A stretch of DNA of 64,000 bases. Source: an uncultured Collinsella sp. (GTDB taxonomy: Bacteria; Actinomycetota; Coriobacteriia; Coriobacteriales; Coriobacteriaceae). The position numbers were made by a program, and so were the translations under genes. Location: positions 7,968 through 71,967 of the forward strand of contig CAAFZX010000035.1 of NCBI GenBank assembly GCA_900767675.1. The letters run 5' to 3'. Below, one piece after another: positions 24,951 to 33,456 of this stretch. The number at the start of each line of letters is the position of its first letter. Position 1 is the stretch's first letter. The notes under the pieces were generated by a model. The model was not told the DNA's origin and searched no databases. It was given only the letters and a program-made list of their open reading frames with translations.

Positions 24951-25013
24951 CATTTCGTGTACTTCGGATACACGAAATCGTAGAAAAGCGTGTATCTGAA
25001 GTACACGAAATTG
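24951..25013. repeat. Double-hairpin inverted repeat
   Basis: The arms 24951-24974 and 24989-25013 are nearly complementary, and each arm is itself a hairpin (TTCGTGTA-CTTCGGA-TACACGAA and CGTGTA-TCTGAAG-TACACG). It can therefore fold as one long stem or two short ones. It lies between converging genes. The following 80 bases to the MFS gene show nothing notable. Confidence 0.65.
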
Positions 25014-25095
25014 CACTGCTGAAGCTTCCGGGCGGATAAACATACTCATATTGGGCGGTTCACCGGTTGCTCGCCACCTTGGGCTATGTTCGCCC

Positions 25096-26349
25096 CTATG
25101 CCTGCATCCGGGGCCGTGCTGATTGACGACGGCGCTCCCAACGTGCCAGCTTAATCGTCACCAGCGTGAGCGCCCAGGCCACAAGCGAGAACGCGGCGCC
25201 CACGGCGCCCACGTACGCAATGCCAACGCTGCTTACCACGGTGCCGCCCACTGCGGTGCCAAACGAGATGCCGACGTTAAACGCCATGGGCTCCACCGAA
25301 CTTGCGAGTACCATCGACTTGGGATGGCGGCTGCGTGCCACGTCCATAAAGTGCGTGATGCACGACACCGAGAACAGGTACATGAGCAGCGCCAAGCTAA
25401 AGACAAAGACCAGCGCGAGCGGCATGGTGCCGCCCACAGCAAACAGCCCGAGCAGCGCCGCAGCCTGCAGCACAAACGTCACAAGCAGCGCCTTCATGCC
25501 AAAGCGCGCATCGATCCATCCGCCCAGGATGTTCGAGATCAGGCAGAACACGCCGTAGGCCATAAGCGTGGTACTGGCTTCGACCGTGCCCATGCCCAGC
25601 ACCTGCTCAAGATAAGGCGTCACGTAGCCGTAGAACACATAGACCGACCCCACGCCAAACAAAAAGATGAGCATGCCGGTGATGATGCTCGGCTCGCGCA
25701 GCAGCCCCGCCTGCTCGCGAAAGGTGGCAGGCTCGTCGGTTTGCCCAGCGCGCGGCATAAACGCCACGAGCGCTCCGCAGATCAGAACGGCAAAGGTCAG
25801 CGTGCCGTACATGGCTACGTGCCAATCGAGCGTGTCGGCCACAAACTTGCCGATCGAAGTGACAAAGACCATTGCCACGGAAAACGCACCATATACCACC
25901 GAGATGGCAAGCGAAGTTTGCTGCGGAGACAGCAGCTCGGGGATGTACGTCACGCCCACGGCGAGCAGTGCGCCCGAGACGGAGCCCAGGACAATGCGCG
26001 AGATAAAGAGCACCTGGAAGTTGGGCGCCAACGCCATGACCAGGTTGCCGAGCACAAAGACGATGCTGTAGCACACGAGCAGCTGGTAGCGGCGGAAGCG
26101 TCCCGTGCTGAGCGCAAGCACCGGCGTGGCGATAGCGTAGACGAGCGCGAACACGCTGATGAGCTGGCCCGCAGTGGCAAGTGATACGCCGAGTTCCGTT
26201 GCCAAATCGCTTTCGATGCCGATGACCACGAACTCGGAGCAGCCGAGCGAGAATCCCAACAGCACGAGCAGCGCCAGGCAGAGCTTGGTGCGCGCGGGGG
26301 AGAGCGCGGCGGCGGTTGACTTGCTTTTAGGCGTGGTTGCGGCGGTCAA
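25096..26349 (-). CDS. MFS transporter of the DHA1/AraJ-like type
   Basis: This 417-residue, 12-segment major facilitator has the DHA1-type signatures GCSEFVVIGIESDLATELGV before TM2 (residues that begin the AraJ/YdhP group) and ALSTGRFRRYQLL in the first loop, with GGWIDARFGMKALL in the second half. Relatives export drugs, sugars or purine ribonucleosides. The start is uncertain: no ATG is in frame near the N-terminus. TTG 26349 has GGAG eight bases upstream; GTG 26358 lacks a site. A longer frame reaches through the palindrome at 26408 and is unlikely. Monocistronic. Confidence 0.75.
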   Translation of the reverse strand: MTAATTPKSKSTAAALSPARTKLCLALLVLLGFSLGCSEFVVIGIESDLATELGVSLATAGQLISVFALVYAIATPVLALSTGRFRRYQLLVCYSIVFVLGNLVMALAPNFQVLFISRIVLGSVSGALLAVGVTYIPELLSPQQTSLAISVVYGAFSVAMVFVTSIGKFVADTLDWHVAMYGTLTFAVLICGALVAFMPRAGQTDEPATFREQAGLLREPSIITGMLIFLFGVGSVYVFYGYVTPYLEQVLGMGTVEASTTLMAYGVFCLISNILGGWIDARFGMKALLVTFVLQAAALLGLFAVGGTMPLALVFVFSLALLMYLFSVSCITHFMDVARSRHPKSMVLASSVEPMAFNVGISFGTAVGGTVVSSVGIAYVGAVGAAFSLVAWALTLVTIKLARWERRRQSARPRMQA

Positions 26350-26407
26350 GGTTGTCACTCCAATGTCGCATGAATAAGCGGGATTCAATCCATGCAACTC
26401 TAACAGA

Positions 26408-26438
26408 ATGTGACAAAGAGACAGTCCCTTTGTCACAT
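26408..26438. repeat. TGTGACAAAGGGAC palindrome, copy 4
   Basis: ATGTGACAAAGAGA and TCCCTTTGTCACAT pair at 13 of 14 around CAG. The T in TGTGACA is matched by A in TGTCACA, so the copy differs from the TGCGACA type by a compensated change. Confidence 0.75.
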
Positions 26439-26487
26439 CCGAATAGCATCGCAAGCTTGTTTTGAAGCGGAGGAGGGTCGCTCATTT

Positions 26488-26520
26488 CTTATAAACTTGC
26501 AAAATCTGCAAGTTTATAAG
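26488..26520. repeat. AT-rich perfect hairpin
   Basis: CTTATAAACTTGCA and its exact complement enclose AAATC. It lies midway between two members of the TGTGACAAAGGGAC family in the gap between divergent genes. Confidence 0.6.
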
Positions 26521-26536
26521 TTTTCACGTCTGGCCG

Positions 26537-26565
26537 TGTGACAAAGGGATAGTCCCTTTGTCACA
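26537..26565. repeat. TGTGACAAAGGGAC palindrome, copy 5
   Basis: The arms TGTGACAAAGGGA and TCCCTTTGTCACA form a perfect 13-bp stem around TAG. Like copy 4 it carries the paired T/A variant. Confidence 0.8.
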
Positions 26566-26642
26566 TTCCATGCGAGCCGCCGTGCCATCTGGGGGTATAA
26601 GGCTGGCAAGTGTTAATTTGCGAGGCTTAAGGGGCGCCCCGT

Positions 26643-27512
26643 ATGGATATCGATAACTTTGAATGGTGGTATAGCGAGGGCGAGGCTCCGGACGAAGAGT
26701 GGGACGAGCCCGCTCCGTGTGACGTGTCGAGCGACGAGGACGAGGTCGGCAATGATGCCGGTGTCGAGCCTGAAGCCGCCTCCGATGCCGCCGAACCCCT
26801 AACCTTTGAACAGGCTTGGGCCCAGGCCGAGGCCGACGAGGCAAAGGCCGATGCCACGGCCACGCTGGGTGAGCCAGCCGACATGTCCATCTCGCCGGCC
26901 AAGACCCCGCAGCCGCGCCATAACATCGACCCCGGCAGCACGGCATCCTTCAGCATACTCGACGTGCCCGCGCAGGGTGCCCAGGCGCCCGCCCCCACGC
27001 ATCGCCCCAACCTGGCTCGCGAGGAAGACGCGGCCCGCCGCTCACCACTCGGCCCCATCCTTATTGCCTTTATGGCCGGCGTCATCGCTTGCTCGGCGAT
27101 CGGAAATGTCTGGAGCCACGTGGAGCAACAGCGCAAAGACGCCGCCAAGGTCGAGATGTCTGTCGAGCAGTCGCTCAGCCGCACGCGCTCGGTGCATGTG
27201 TCGGTCGAGGTTAAGGACGGCGCGACGTGGGATACCGCGCGCGGCGATAGCAAAATGCTCATCCATGTCGTGGGCCGCACACTCAGGGGACAGGCGATTG
27301 ACGAGTATCAATATGTCAACTCCGCTGGTGACGGCATCGAACTCAAGCCCGGCGACTACGAGCTCACGGTCGACGAGCCGCCTGTCGCCACCGATGGCAC
27401 GTGCTTCCGCGCTTCAAAGCGCATGGTTCCCGTGAGCTTTAACTCGCAGGCGCCCGATACGGTCGACAGCACGCCGCAGGGCGGGTTCGACCTTTACGCA
27501 ATCACTCAATAA
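26643..27512 (+). CDS. Acidic single-pass membrane protein of unknown function
   Basis: I do not recognise this 289-residue protein. The N-terminal 130 residues are acidic and low-complexity (EGEAPDEEWDEPAPCD, Ala/Glu/Pro-rich) and probably disordered in the cytoplasm. One membrane segment lies at about 137-157 (LGPILIAFMAGVIACSAIG), followed by an extracellular beta-rich domain of about 130 residues with an SVHVSVEVKDGATWDT segment and LKPGDYELTVDEPP, which resembles an immunoglobulin-like or carbohydrate-binding fold only in general character. AAGGGG precedes the ATG. It is followed by the epimerase gene with 79 bp between. Confidence 0.75.
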   Translation: MDIDNFEWWYSEGEAPDEEWDEPAPCDVSSDEDEVGNDAGVEPEAASDAAEPLTFEQAWAQAEADEAKADATATLGEPADMSISPAKTPQPRHNIDPGSTASFSILDVPAQGAQAPAPTHRPNLAREEDAARRSPLGPILIAFMAGVIACSAIGNVWSHVEQQRKDAAKVEMSVEQSLSRTRSVHVSVEVKDGATWDTARGDSKMLIHVVGRTLRGQAIDEYQYVNSAGDGIELKPGDYELTVDEPPVATDGTCFRASKRMVPVSFNSQAPDTVDSTPQGGFDLYAITQ

Positions 27513-27591
27513 CTGCGCCTGCCGCTTCTCCTTGCCGCCAAGAGTGGGACAATAGCCCTCGACACTGTTGTTTACTTTTGGAGGAAGTAGC

Positions 27592-28485
27592 ATGTCCACC
27601 GTCACCACCATCAAGCGCGGCGGCCTTACCGCGGCCATCGATTCCATGGGTGCCCAGCTCACGAGCCTTGCCCTCAACGGCAACGAGTATCTGTGGCAGG
27701 GCGACCCGGTCTTTTGGGGCAAGCACGCGCCCATTCTGTTCCCCATCGTGGGCTCACTGCGCAACAACACGGCGACGTCTGCGGCTGGCACCTGCGAGAT
27801 GCCGCGCCACGGCCTCGCGCGCATCGTCGAGCACAAGCTGGTCGAGGTCTCCGAGGACGGCTCGTCCGTCACCTACGAGATCACCGACACGCCCGAGTCG
27901 CTCAAGGCTTTTCCCTTCCACTTTAAGCTCAACATGACCTATGCCCTAACCGGTGACGCCACGCTTACCCAGACCTTTGCCGTCACCAACACCGGCGACG
28001 TGGACCTGCCGTTCTCGGTGGGCGGCCACCCTGCATTTAACGTGCCCGCCCCCGGTGCCGAGGACGAGACGTTCGAGGATTACGAGCTGGCATTTACCGA
28101 GGCTTGGACCAACGAGGCCCCCATCATCACGCCCGATGGCCTCATGACGTTCGAAGGCAGCTACAAGGCGCCCGATAACTCGGACGTGCTGCCCATCACG
28201 CACCGTAGCTTCGATAACGACGCCATCATGTTCACCGATACCCCGGGCTCCACGCTCACGCTGCGCGGTCGCAAGTCGGGCCACGGCGTCAAGATCGACT
28301 TTGAGGGCTTTAAGTACATCGGCGTGTGGTCTGCCGCCAACGACGCCCCGTTTGTGGCGCTCGAGCCTTGGACCGGTCACACCACCATGGACATCGAGGA
28401 CGATGTCTTTGAGCACAAGGTCAATACCATTACGCTGGCGCCGGGCGAGACGGACGTCCGCAGCTTTGGCGTCACCCTGCTCTAG
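27592..28485 (+). CDS. Aldose 1-epimerase family protein (LacX-like)
   Basis: This 297-residue galactose-mutarotase-superfamily protein interconverts sugar anomers in the cytosol. The conserved His occurs in SVGGHPAFNVP and the general-base Glu in PFVALEPWTGHTT, the positions used by GalM. The N-terminal YLWQGDPVFWGKHAPILFP block is typical of the LacX branch rather than of GalM itself, so the sugar is uncertain. The ATG at 27592 has GGAGGA ten bases upstream, and is preferred to an in-frame ATG at 27568. Its stop is followed immediately by copy A of the structured repeat. Confidence 0.87.
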   Translation: MSTVTTIKRGGLTAAIDSMGAQLTSLALNGNEYLWQGDPVFWGKHAPILFPIVGSLRNNTATSAAGTCEMPRHGLARIVEHKLVEVSEDGSSVTYEITDTPESLKAFPFHFKLNMTYALTGDATLTQTFAVTNTGDVDLPFSVGGHPAFNVPAPGAEDETFEDYELAFTEAWTNEAPIITPDGLMTFEGSYKAPDNSDVLPITHRSFDNDAIMFTDTPGSTLTLRGRKSGHGVKIDFEGFKYIGVWSAANDAPFVALEPWTGHTTMDIEDDVFEHKVNTITLAPGETDVRSFGVTLL

Positions 28486-28665
28486 AGGTTCCGCCGTTCT
28501 AACGAACGGCGGACCGGTCGACGCTGCGCGCCACCCAGAGCGACAATTTGCCATTCAAAAGGCACGGCATGACCAGAAGGTCTATGCCTTGCCTTTTTCA
28601 TGCCAACTTGTTCGCTCTGGGCGGCGCTCGCTGGCATTGCCAAAACATCGGCGTTCCCAATGACT
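28486..28665 (+). repeat. Structured repeat family, copy A (possible structured RNA)
   Basis: The element starts on the stop codon of the epimerase gene. Helix 1 is CCGCCGTTC/GAACGGCGG (28491-28499, 28504-28512). After CGACGCTGC, helix 2 is 28528-28543 paired with 28612-28627 (15 of 16). Helix 3, 28559-28570 with 28584-28595, carries the loop GACCAGAAGGTC. The 3' tail has TTGCCAAAACATCGGCGTT, identical in copy C. Loops are conserved among copies while helix sequences differ in a paired way. No protein is plausible. Confidence 0.75.
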
Positions 28666-28765
28666 ACCGTGTGTCTATTAATTTTTCGAGCTTGTGCTGC
28701 GCTGCTGGTCGCTGGCGTATATCCTGTTAAGTCGTCAGCATACGATTCAACAGGGAAGGCAGATT

Positions 28766-29692
28766 ATGCATTCTCCCCATCAACGCGACGCGCATCCACA
28801 GCCGGTATGCAGCCGTCGCATCTTTTTGGGTAGCGCTCTCGCTGCGAGTGCTTCCGTCGTCGCCGGCGTGCTCGCCGGCTGTCAGCGCCCGTCCACGCTC
28901 AAGGTGGTTCAGTCCACGACGGGCGGCGGTCGCGACGACCTGTCCGATTCTGTGATCGGCAAGGATAAGATCCGCATTGGCATGGAGGCGGCCTACGCCC
29001 CGTACAACTGGCAGGTTTCCGAGGCCAGCGAGTTCACGATCCCCATCGACAACGTGCAGGGCGCCTATGCCGATGGCTACGACGTGCAGATCGCCAAGAT
29101 CGTCTGCAAGGCCCTCGGCGGCGAGCCCGTCGCCGTCAAGCAGAGCTTTTCGGGCCTTATTGACTCGCTCAACAACGGCCAGATCGACCTCATCATCGCC
29201 GGCATGAGCGCCACGCCCGAGCGTGAGGAGTCCGTCGGCTTTTCCGACCCGTACTTCATTGGCTACTTTGGCCTGTTCGTAAAAGAGGGTTCCCCCTACC
29301 AAAACGCCACCAAACTCAGCGACTTTAGCGGCGCCACGGTCCTCGGCCAAAAGGACACCATGCTCGATACCGTCATCGACGAGATTCCGGGCGTTGTGCA
29401 CAAGAACCCGGTCGATTCGGTCCCCACGGTGTTTTCGAACCTGCTGCAGGGCACTTGTGACGCCGTGACCTACAACACCGAGAACGAGAAGGGCTATATG
29501 GCCCAAAACCCGGGCATTGTCCCCATTCATTTTGCCGAGGGCGAGGGCTTTAAGCAGGAGGTCGCGGCAAACGTCGGCTGCCGCAAGGGCTCGGACAAAC
29601 TGCTTAAGCTCATCGATAAGACGCTCAAGGGTGTCAGCCAGGAGGAACGCGACCAAATGTGGGACGCGTGCCTCGATCGTCAACCGGCATAG
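28766..29692 (+). CDS. Polar amino-acid ABC transporter, substrate-binding lipoprotein
   Basis: The 308-residue product starts with a signal of twin-arginine-like appearance (SRRIFLGSALAASASVVAG) ending in the lipobox VLAGC with Cys39, so it is expected to be lipid-anchored outside the membrane. The mature part is a family-3 solute-binding protein (IRIGMEAAYAPYNWQ, GYDVQIAKIVCKALGG, DLIIAGMSATPEREESVGFS). It delivers an amino acid, perhaps glutamine, cystine or a basic residue, to the following permease. ATG 28766 has GGGAAGG upstream. It is the first gene of a three-gene operon. Confidence 0.9.
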   Translation: MHSPHQRDAHPQPVCSRRIFLGSALAASASVVAGVLAGCQRPSTLKVVQSTTGGGRDDLSDSVIGKDKIRIGMEAAYAPYNWQVSEASEFTIPIDNVQGAYADGYDVQIAKIVCKALGGEPVAVKQSFSGLIDSLNNGQIDLIIAGMSATPEREESVGFSDPYFIGYFGLFVKEGSPYQNATKLSDFSGATVLGQKDTMLDTVIDEIPGVVHKNPVDSVPTVFSNLLQGTCDAVTYNTENEKGYMAQNPGIVPIHFAEGEGFKQEVAANVGCRKGSDKLLKLIDKTLKGVSQEERDQMWDACLDRQPA

Positions 29693-29701
29693 GGAGGCAG
29701 C

Positions 29702-30850
29702 ATGAAAGCCATCAATCGTCTGGCCTCCTTTATCAAGGCCGACCACCGTTATGTGTACCTGGGCACGAGCGTTATCGCGGCGCTCGGCCTGGCATTTAGC
29801 CAACGCAACCCCACGCCGCTGAGCTTCTTGGCGCCTACGGGTGTGTTCCAAGACTGCCTCTGGGCGATTCTTTGGGCCTGGCTCGTTGTGTCGGCGGCGG
29901 CGCTCGTCACCAAGCTCATGCACTGGAACGACTATCGCGAAATGTCGCCGTTTGCTTCCGAGCGCTTCCGTCGCGGCGCGCGCCTGGGCAGCTATGTCGT
30001 TGTTGCTATTGCGGTGATCTTCTTTATCGACCGTTGCATCATGTCGTTTATCGACCTGGTGCAGGTGAGCATTGTCTCGGACTCCAACCCCAGCGACTTT
30101 TTGTCGAGCCTGGTCTACATGACCTACAAGAGCGGCGACTTCTTTATCCGCGGTATCGAGATCACCATCGCGCTTGCCACCTTCGGCACCGTCATCGCAT
30201 TCTTCCTGGCGCTGCTCTTTGTGTTTTTGCGTATTCAGACGTTCGACCGTGTGGACAACGATCTCACGCGCTTCTTCAAGAGCATCGGCCGCGGCTTTGC
30301 GACCATCTACTCCACCATCGTGCGCGGCACGCCCATGATGGTCCAGGGCCTGCTCATCTATTACGCGGGCTTCACCGTTTTGCGCGGCATGGGCTTCGAA
30401 ACCGCCCAGGCCAACCAGATCTGGAGTACCTTCACCGCCGGCCTTGTCACCATCTCGCTCAACTCCACCGCCTACATGATGGAAGTTTTGCGTGGCGGCA
30501 TCGAGTCCATCGACCCCGGTCAAGCCGAGGCGGCGCGCTCGCTGGGTCTGTCGCAGTGGCAGGCCATGCGCAAGGTCGTGTTCCCCCAGGGTATTAAAAA
30601 CGCGATTCCGGCGCTCACCAACGAGCTCATCATCAACATCAAGGACTCGTCGGTGCTTTCGGTCATCGGCGTGTTCGACCTCATGTACGCCACCACCACT
30701 GTCGCCGGCGTGTACTACCGCCAGATGGAGGTCTACTGCGTGGCGCTCGTGGTTTACCTGATCCTGACGCTCGTGGCGAGCCGCCTGCTCGAGGCCTTTG
30801 GCAAAAAGCTCGGCGCCGAGGCCCCGGCAACGCTGCCCAGCTCCAACTAG
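29702..30850 (+). CDS. Polar amino-acid ABC transporter permease
   Basis: This is a 382-residue HisM/GlnP-type permease. The C-terminal 220 residues hold the canonical domain, including [15 protein letters not shown] and the EAA loop [20 protein letters not shown] that contacts the ATPase. About 150 extra N-terminal residues add three hydrophobic segments ([45 protein letters not shown]), making it longer than the usual 220-240 residues. GGAGG lies directly before the ATG, nine bases after the lipoprotein stop. Confidence 0.9.
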   Translation: MKAINRLASFIKADHRYVYLGTSVIAALGLAFSQRNPTPLSFLAPTGVFQDCLWAILWAWLVVSAAALVTKLMHWNDYREMSPFASERFRRGARLGSYVVVAIAVIFFIDRCIMSFIDLVQVSIVSDSNPSDFLSSLVYMTYKSGDFFIRGIEITIALATFGTVIAFFLALLFVFLRIQTFDRVDNDLTRFFKSIGRGFATIYSTIVRGTPMMVQGLLIYYAGFTVLRGMGFETAQANQIWSTFTAGLVTISLNSTAYMMEVLRGGIESIDPGQAEAARSLGLSQWQAMRKVVFPQGIKNAIPALTNELIINIKDSSVLSVIGVFDLMYATTTVAGVYYRQMEVYCVALVVYLILTLVASRLLEAFGKKLGAEAPATLPSSN

Positions 30851-30872
30851 GCGCAAGACGAGGAGAATCATC

Positions 30873-31658
30873 ATGGCAGATACCACTACCACCGGCGCTG
30901 TGGCCGCCGCACAAACTAAAGAGCCGCTCATCCGCGTCGAGGGCCTGCGCAAGAGCTTCGGTTCGCTCGAGGTGCTCAGGGGCATCGACCTCGCTGTCAA
31001 TCCCGGTGAGGTCGTTACCATCATCGGCGCCTCGGGCTCGGGCAAGTCGACCTTCCTGCGCTGCCTCAACCTGCTCGAGACCCCGGACGCGGGCCACATC
31101 TGGTTCCACGGCCAGGATCTTACGGCCGAGCGCTGCAATATCAATAAACTCCGTGAGGACATCGGCATGGTGTTCCAGGGCTTTAACCTGTTCAACAACA
31201 TGGATGTGCTCGACAACTGCACGCTCGCGCCCGTCACGCTCAAAAAGATGAGCAAGGCCGAGGCCGAGAAGGTCGCAATGGAGCATCTGACGAGCGTGGG
31301 GCTCGAAAAGTTCGCGCACGCCGCCGTGGGTCGCCTGTCCGGTGGCCAAAAGCAGCGCGTGGCCATCGCCCGCGCCCTGTGCATGAGTCCGCAGATCATG
31401 CTGTTCGACGAGCCGACTTCGGCACTCGACCCCGAGATCGTGGGCGAGGTGCTCGAGGTCATGCGCAAGCTCGCGGCCGACGGTATGACCATGGTTGTCG
31501 TCACGCACGAGATGGCCTTTGCCCGCACGGTGTCCGACCGCGTGGTCTTTATGGACAAGGGCGTGGTGCTTGAGGACGCCGCGCCGGCCGAGCTCTTCGG
31601 CAACCCCAAACACCAGCGCACTCGCGAGTTCCTCTCTCGCTATCTCGAAGACAAATAA
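30873..31658 (+). CDS. Polar amino-acid ABC transporter ATPase
   Basis: This 261-residue GlnQ/ArtP-type ATPase shows Walker [11 protein letters not shown]-loop [11 protein letters not shown], signature [15 protein letters not shown], Walker [15 protein letters not shown] and switch His in [10 protein letters not shown], all intact. It energises uptake through the upstream permease and binding protein, completing the operon. The ATG 30873 is preceded by GAGGAG. Confidence 0.95.
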   Translation: MADTTTTGAVAAAQTKEPLIRVEGLRKSFGSLEVLRGIDLAVNPGEVVTIIGASGSGKSTFLRCLNLLETPDAGHIWFHGQDLTAERCNINKLREDIGMVFQGFNLFNNMDVLDNCTLAPVTLKKMSKAEAEKVAMEHLTSVGLEKFAHAAVGRLSGGQKQRVAIARALCMSPQIMLFDEPTSALDPEIVGEVLEVMRKLAADGMTMVVVTHEMAFARTVSDRVVFMDKGVVLEDAAPAELFGNPKHQRTREFLSRYLEDK

Positions 31659-31683
31659 CCGACCGCAAACGCTTATGTGGCAG

Positions 31684-31707
31684 GGCCGCTCCCGTGGGGC
31701 GGCCTTT
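31684..31707 (+). terminator. Terminator after the amino-acid ABC operon
   Basis: GGCCGC and GCGGCC form a short stem around TCCCGTGGG, followed by TTTGTC, between the ATPase gene and the peptidase gene. The peptidase may have its own start nearby or be read through. Confidence 0.45.
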
Positions 31708-31730
31708 GTCGTCACAATCGAAAGGATGTC

Positions 31731-33158
31731 ATGGCCGAGGTTTGGCGCTTCTTTGCGCATGAGGACGATTTTGCCGATATAGACGAAGCCGGCGCGTGCG
31801 AGCGTTTGGGCCGCGTGCTGTCGTTTCCGACCATCTCGAGCATGGATGCCGAGGCGGTGGACTGGCAGCCCTTCGACAATCTGCGCGCCTATATGCAGCA
31901 GGCCTGGCCGCGCGTGTTTGCGGCGGGTGAGGTCGAGCTTATCGACCATTCGCTGCTGGTGACGCTTGCCGGTTCCGACCCCGCCCTCAAGCCCGTTATG
32001 CTCATGGGCCACATGGATGTGGTCCCCGTGGTGCCGGGTACCGAGGCCGACTGGACGCACGCCCCCTTTAGCGGCCACGTGGACGACACCTACATTTGGG
32101 GTCGCGGCGCTATCGACATGAAGGATCAGGTCGCAGGCATTCTCGAGGCTGTCGAGTATGCGCTGGCGCACGGTTGGCAGCACGAGCGCACACTGCTGCT
32201 GGCCTTTGGCCAGGACGAGGAGACTACGCAGTACGGCGCAGGCGCCATCGGCCGCGTGCTCGAGGAGCGCGGCATTGAGCTTGAGTACCTGATCGACGAG
32301 GGCGACTACCGCATCGTTCCGGCTGCCGAGTACAGCGCGGGCGAGGGTTGGCTCATGCACGCCGACCTGGCTGAGAAGGGCTATGCCGACATTGTGCTCA
32401 AGACAAAGAGCGCGGGTGGACATTCTTCCAACCCCTACGGCGGCACGTCGTTCGAGGTGCTCAGCCGTGCCATCACCGCAATCTGCGATATCGAGTGGCC
32501 GACGCGCGTGACCGATTTACTTGCCGCCCAGCTCGTCGAGCTGGGGCTCTACACGGCGGATGAAATTGCCGCCAACGGGGGTGCCATTGTCCGCGATTGC
32601 CTCGCCAGCAAGAAGCTCTATCCGCTGGTGACGACCACCTGCGCGCCCACGCAGATCGAGGGTGGCAGCACCGGCGCCAACGTAATGCCGCAGGATATGT
32701 GGGCCAACATCAACTTCCGCATGCTCGAGGGCACGAGCGTGGCCGATGTTGTGGCGCGCTGCCGTGAGGCGGTTGCCGGGGCGGACCTTGCCGGTCGTGT
32801 CGAAGTGGAGCTGGGCCCCGGCAGCTCCGAACCCTCGCCGTCCCCGCGCATCGGTGGTCCCGGCCTCGAGGCGGTTCGCTCCATCGCCGCCCGCTATTTC
32901 CGCGATCCAAAGCCGACGGAGGAAAACGGATCGTCTGCGGTGGGCCAAGAGCCGATGAGCATCGTGCCCTCGACCGTGATTGGTGCAACCGATGCCGCCA
33001 ACTACCAGCGCATTTGCCACGAGTGCATCCGCTTCTCCGCCTTCGTGGTCGACGATGACGAATGCGACCGCGGCGTCCACGGCACCAACGAGCGCATCAC
33101 CCGTCGCGCCTACCTCCAAGGCATCCGCTTCCTCATCGCCCTGCTCCACACGCTCTAG
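31731..33158 (+). CDS. M20-family metallopeptidase (carboxypeptidase/dipeptidase type)
   Basis: This 475-residue zinc peptidase of family M20 carries the first metal motif GHMDVVPV, the bridging Asp in RGAIDMKDQ, the catalytic Glu pair in GQDEETTQYG and a later His in the dimerisation-domain segment SAGGHSSNPYGG. The overall type is close to CPS1-like carboxypeptidases that release amino acids from small peptides or N-acyl amino acids. The ATG at 31731 follows AAAGGATG. Its position behind an amino-acid importer suggests use of imported peptides or amides as nutrients. Confidence 0.88.
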   Translation: MAEVWRFFAHEDDFADIDEAGACERLGRVLSFPTISSMDAEAVDWQPFDNLRAYMQQAWPRVFAAGEVELIDHSLLVTLAGSDPALKPVMLMGHMDVVPVVPGTEADWTHAPFSGHVDDTYIWGRGAIDMKDQVAGILEAVEYALAHGWQHERTLLLAFGQDEETTQYGAGAIGRVLEERGIELEYLIDEGDYRIVPAAEYSAGEGWLMHADLAEKGYADIVLKTKSAGGHSSNPYGGTSFEVLSRAITAICDIEWPTRVTDLLAAQLVELGLYTADEIAANGGAIVRDCLASKKLYPLVTTTCAPTQIEGGSTGANVMPQDMWANINFRMLEGTSVADVVARCREAVAGADLAGRVEVELGPGSSEPSPSPRIGGPGLEAVRSIAARYFRDPKPTEENGSSAVGQEPMSIVPSTVIGATDAANYQRICHECIRFSAFVVDDDECDRGVHGTNERITRRAYLQGIRFLIALLHTL

Positions 33159-33298
33159 CATGCGACAAAGGGACTGAGCCGATTTCATCGGTAATGAGAC
33201 AAAAACTGTCATAGAATAAGACTAAGATATCTTAAGAGACATATGCTGGGGTTGGTATTCCTTGAACGACTGCGGGCATGTGCCAGACTGCCTCGGCC

Positions 33299-33315
33299 CC
33301 CGGGGAGCACCCGGG
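33299..33315 (+). other. GC-rich hairpin in the adhesin leader
   Basis: CCCGGG-GAGCA-CCCGGG forms a 6-bp stem inside a GC-rich leader, about 30 bases before the strong ribosome binding site at 33333-33340. It may influence translation of the adhesin. The 130 bases before it are AT-rich (33190-33260) and probably hold the promoter, but I could not assign boxes. Confidence 0.4.
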
Positions 33316-33344
33316 CAGGTCGCCGTGTGACTGGGGAGGAAATT

Positions 33345-33428
33345 ATGCAGGAGCTCAGAGAGACGACGTCTCGACTCGTGAATAATGCTACCGGGGGGGG
33401 GGTGTCTAAGCAGGGAACTTCCTGGTGA
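33345..33428 (+). CDS. Short leader frame, probable true 5' end of the adhesin in the ON phase
   Basis: An ATG with an excellent ribosome binding site (GGGGAGGA at 33333-33340) opens a frame of 27 codons (MQELRETTSRLVNNATGGG then VSKQGTSW) ending in TGA at 33426. It crosses the G10 tract. With nine Gs (or any change of -1 or +2) the frame would continue as GGGCLSRELPG into the giant adhesin without a stop. In the present state the frame ends early, so this is best read as the out-of-phase beginning of the adhesin gene rather than a separate peptide gene. Confidence 0.6.
   Translation: MQELRETTSRLVNNATGGGVSKQGTSW
33393..33402 (+). repeat. G10 homopolymer, probable phase-variation tract
   Basis: Ten consecutive G residues lie between the strong start at 33345 and the signal peptide of the giant adhesin. 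Such tracts change length by slipped-strand mispairing during replication. The frame relation is explicit: the upstream ATG is out of frame with the adhesin at ten Gs and in frame at nine. No other homopolymer of this length was noticed in the window. Confidence 0.75.
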
Positions 33429-33456
33429 ACACCGGCCGCGCGAGCGGTGGTCCGTC

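Noticed and set aside
28727..31621. Minus-strand frame of 964 codons opposite the amino-acid ABC operon
   Set aside because: The plus strand encodes three complete, motif-rich transporter genes over the same bases; the minus frame has no conserved features.
33243..33344. Longer start (ATG 33243) for the short frame before the adhesin
   Set aside because: The product would be a low-complexity leader with no ribosome site; the strong site is at 33333-33340 for ATG 33345.
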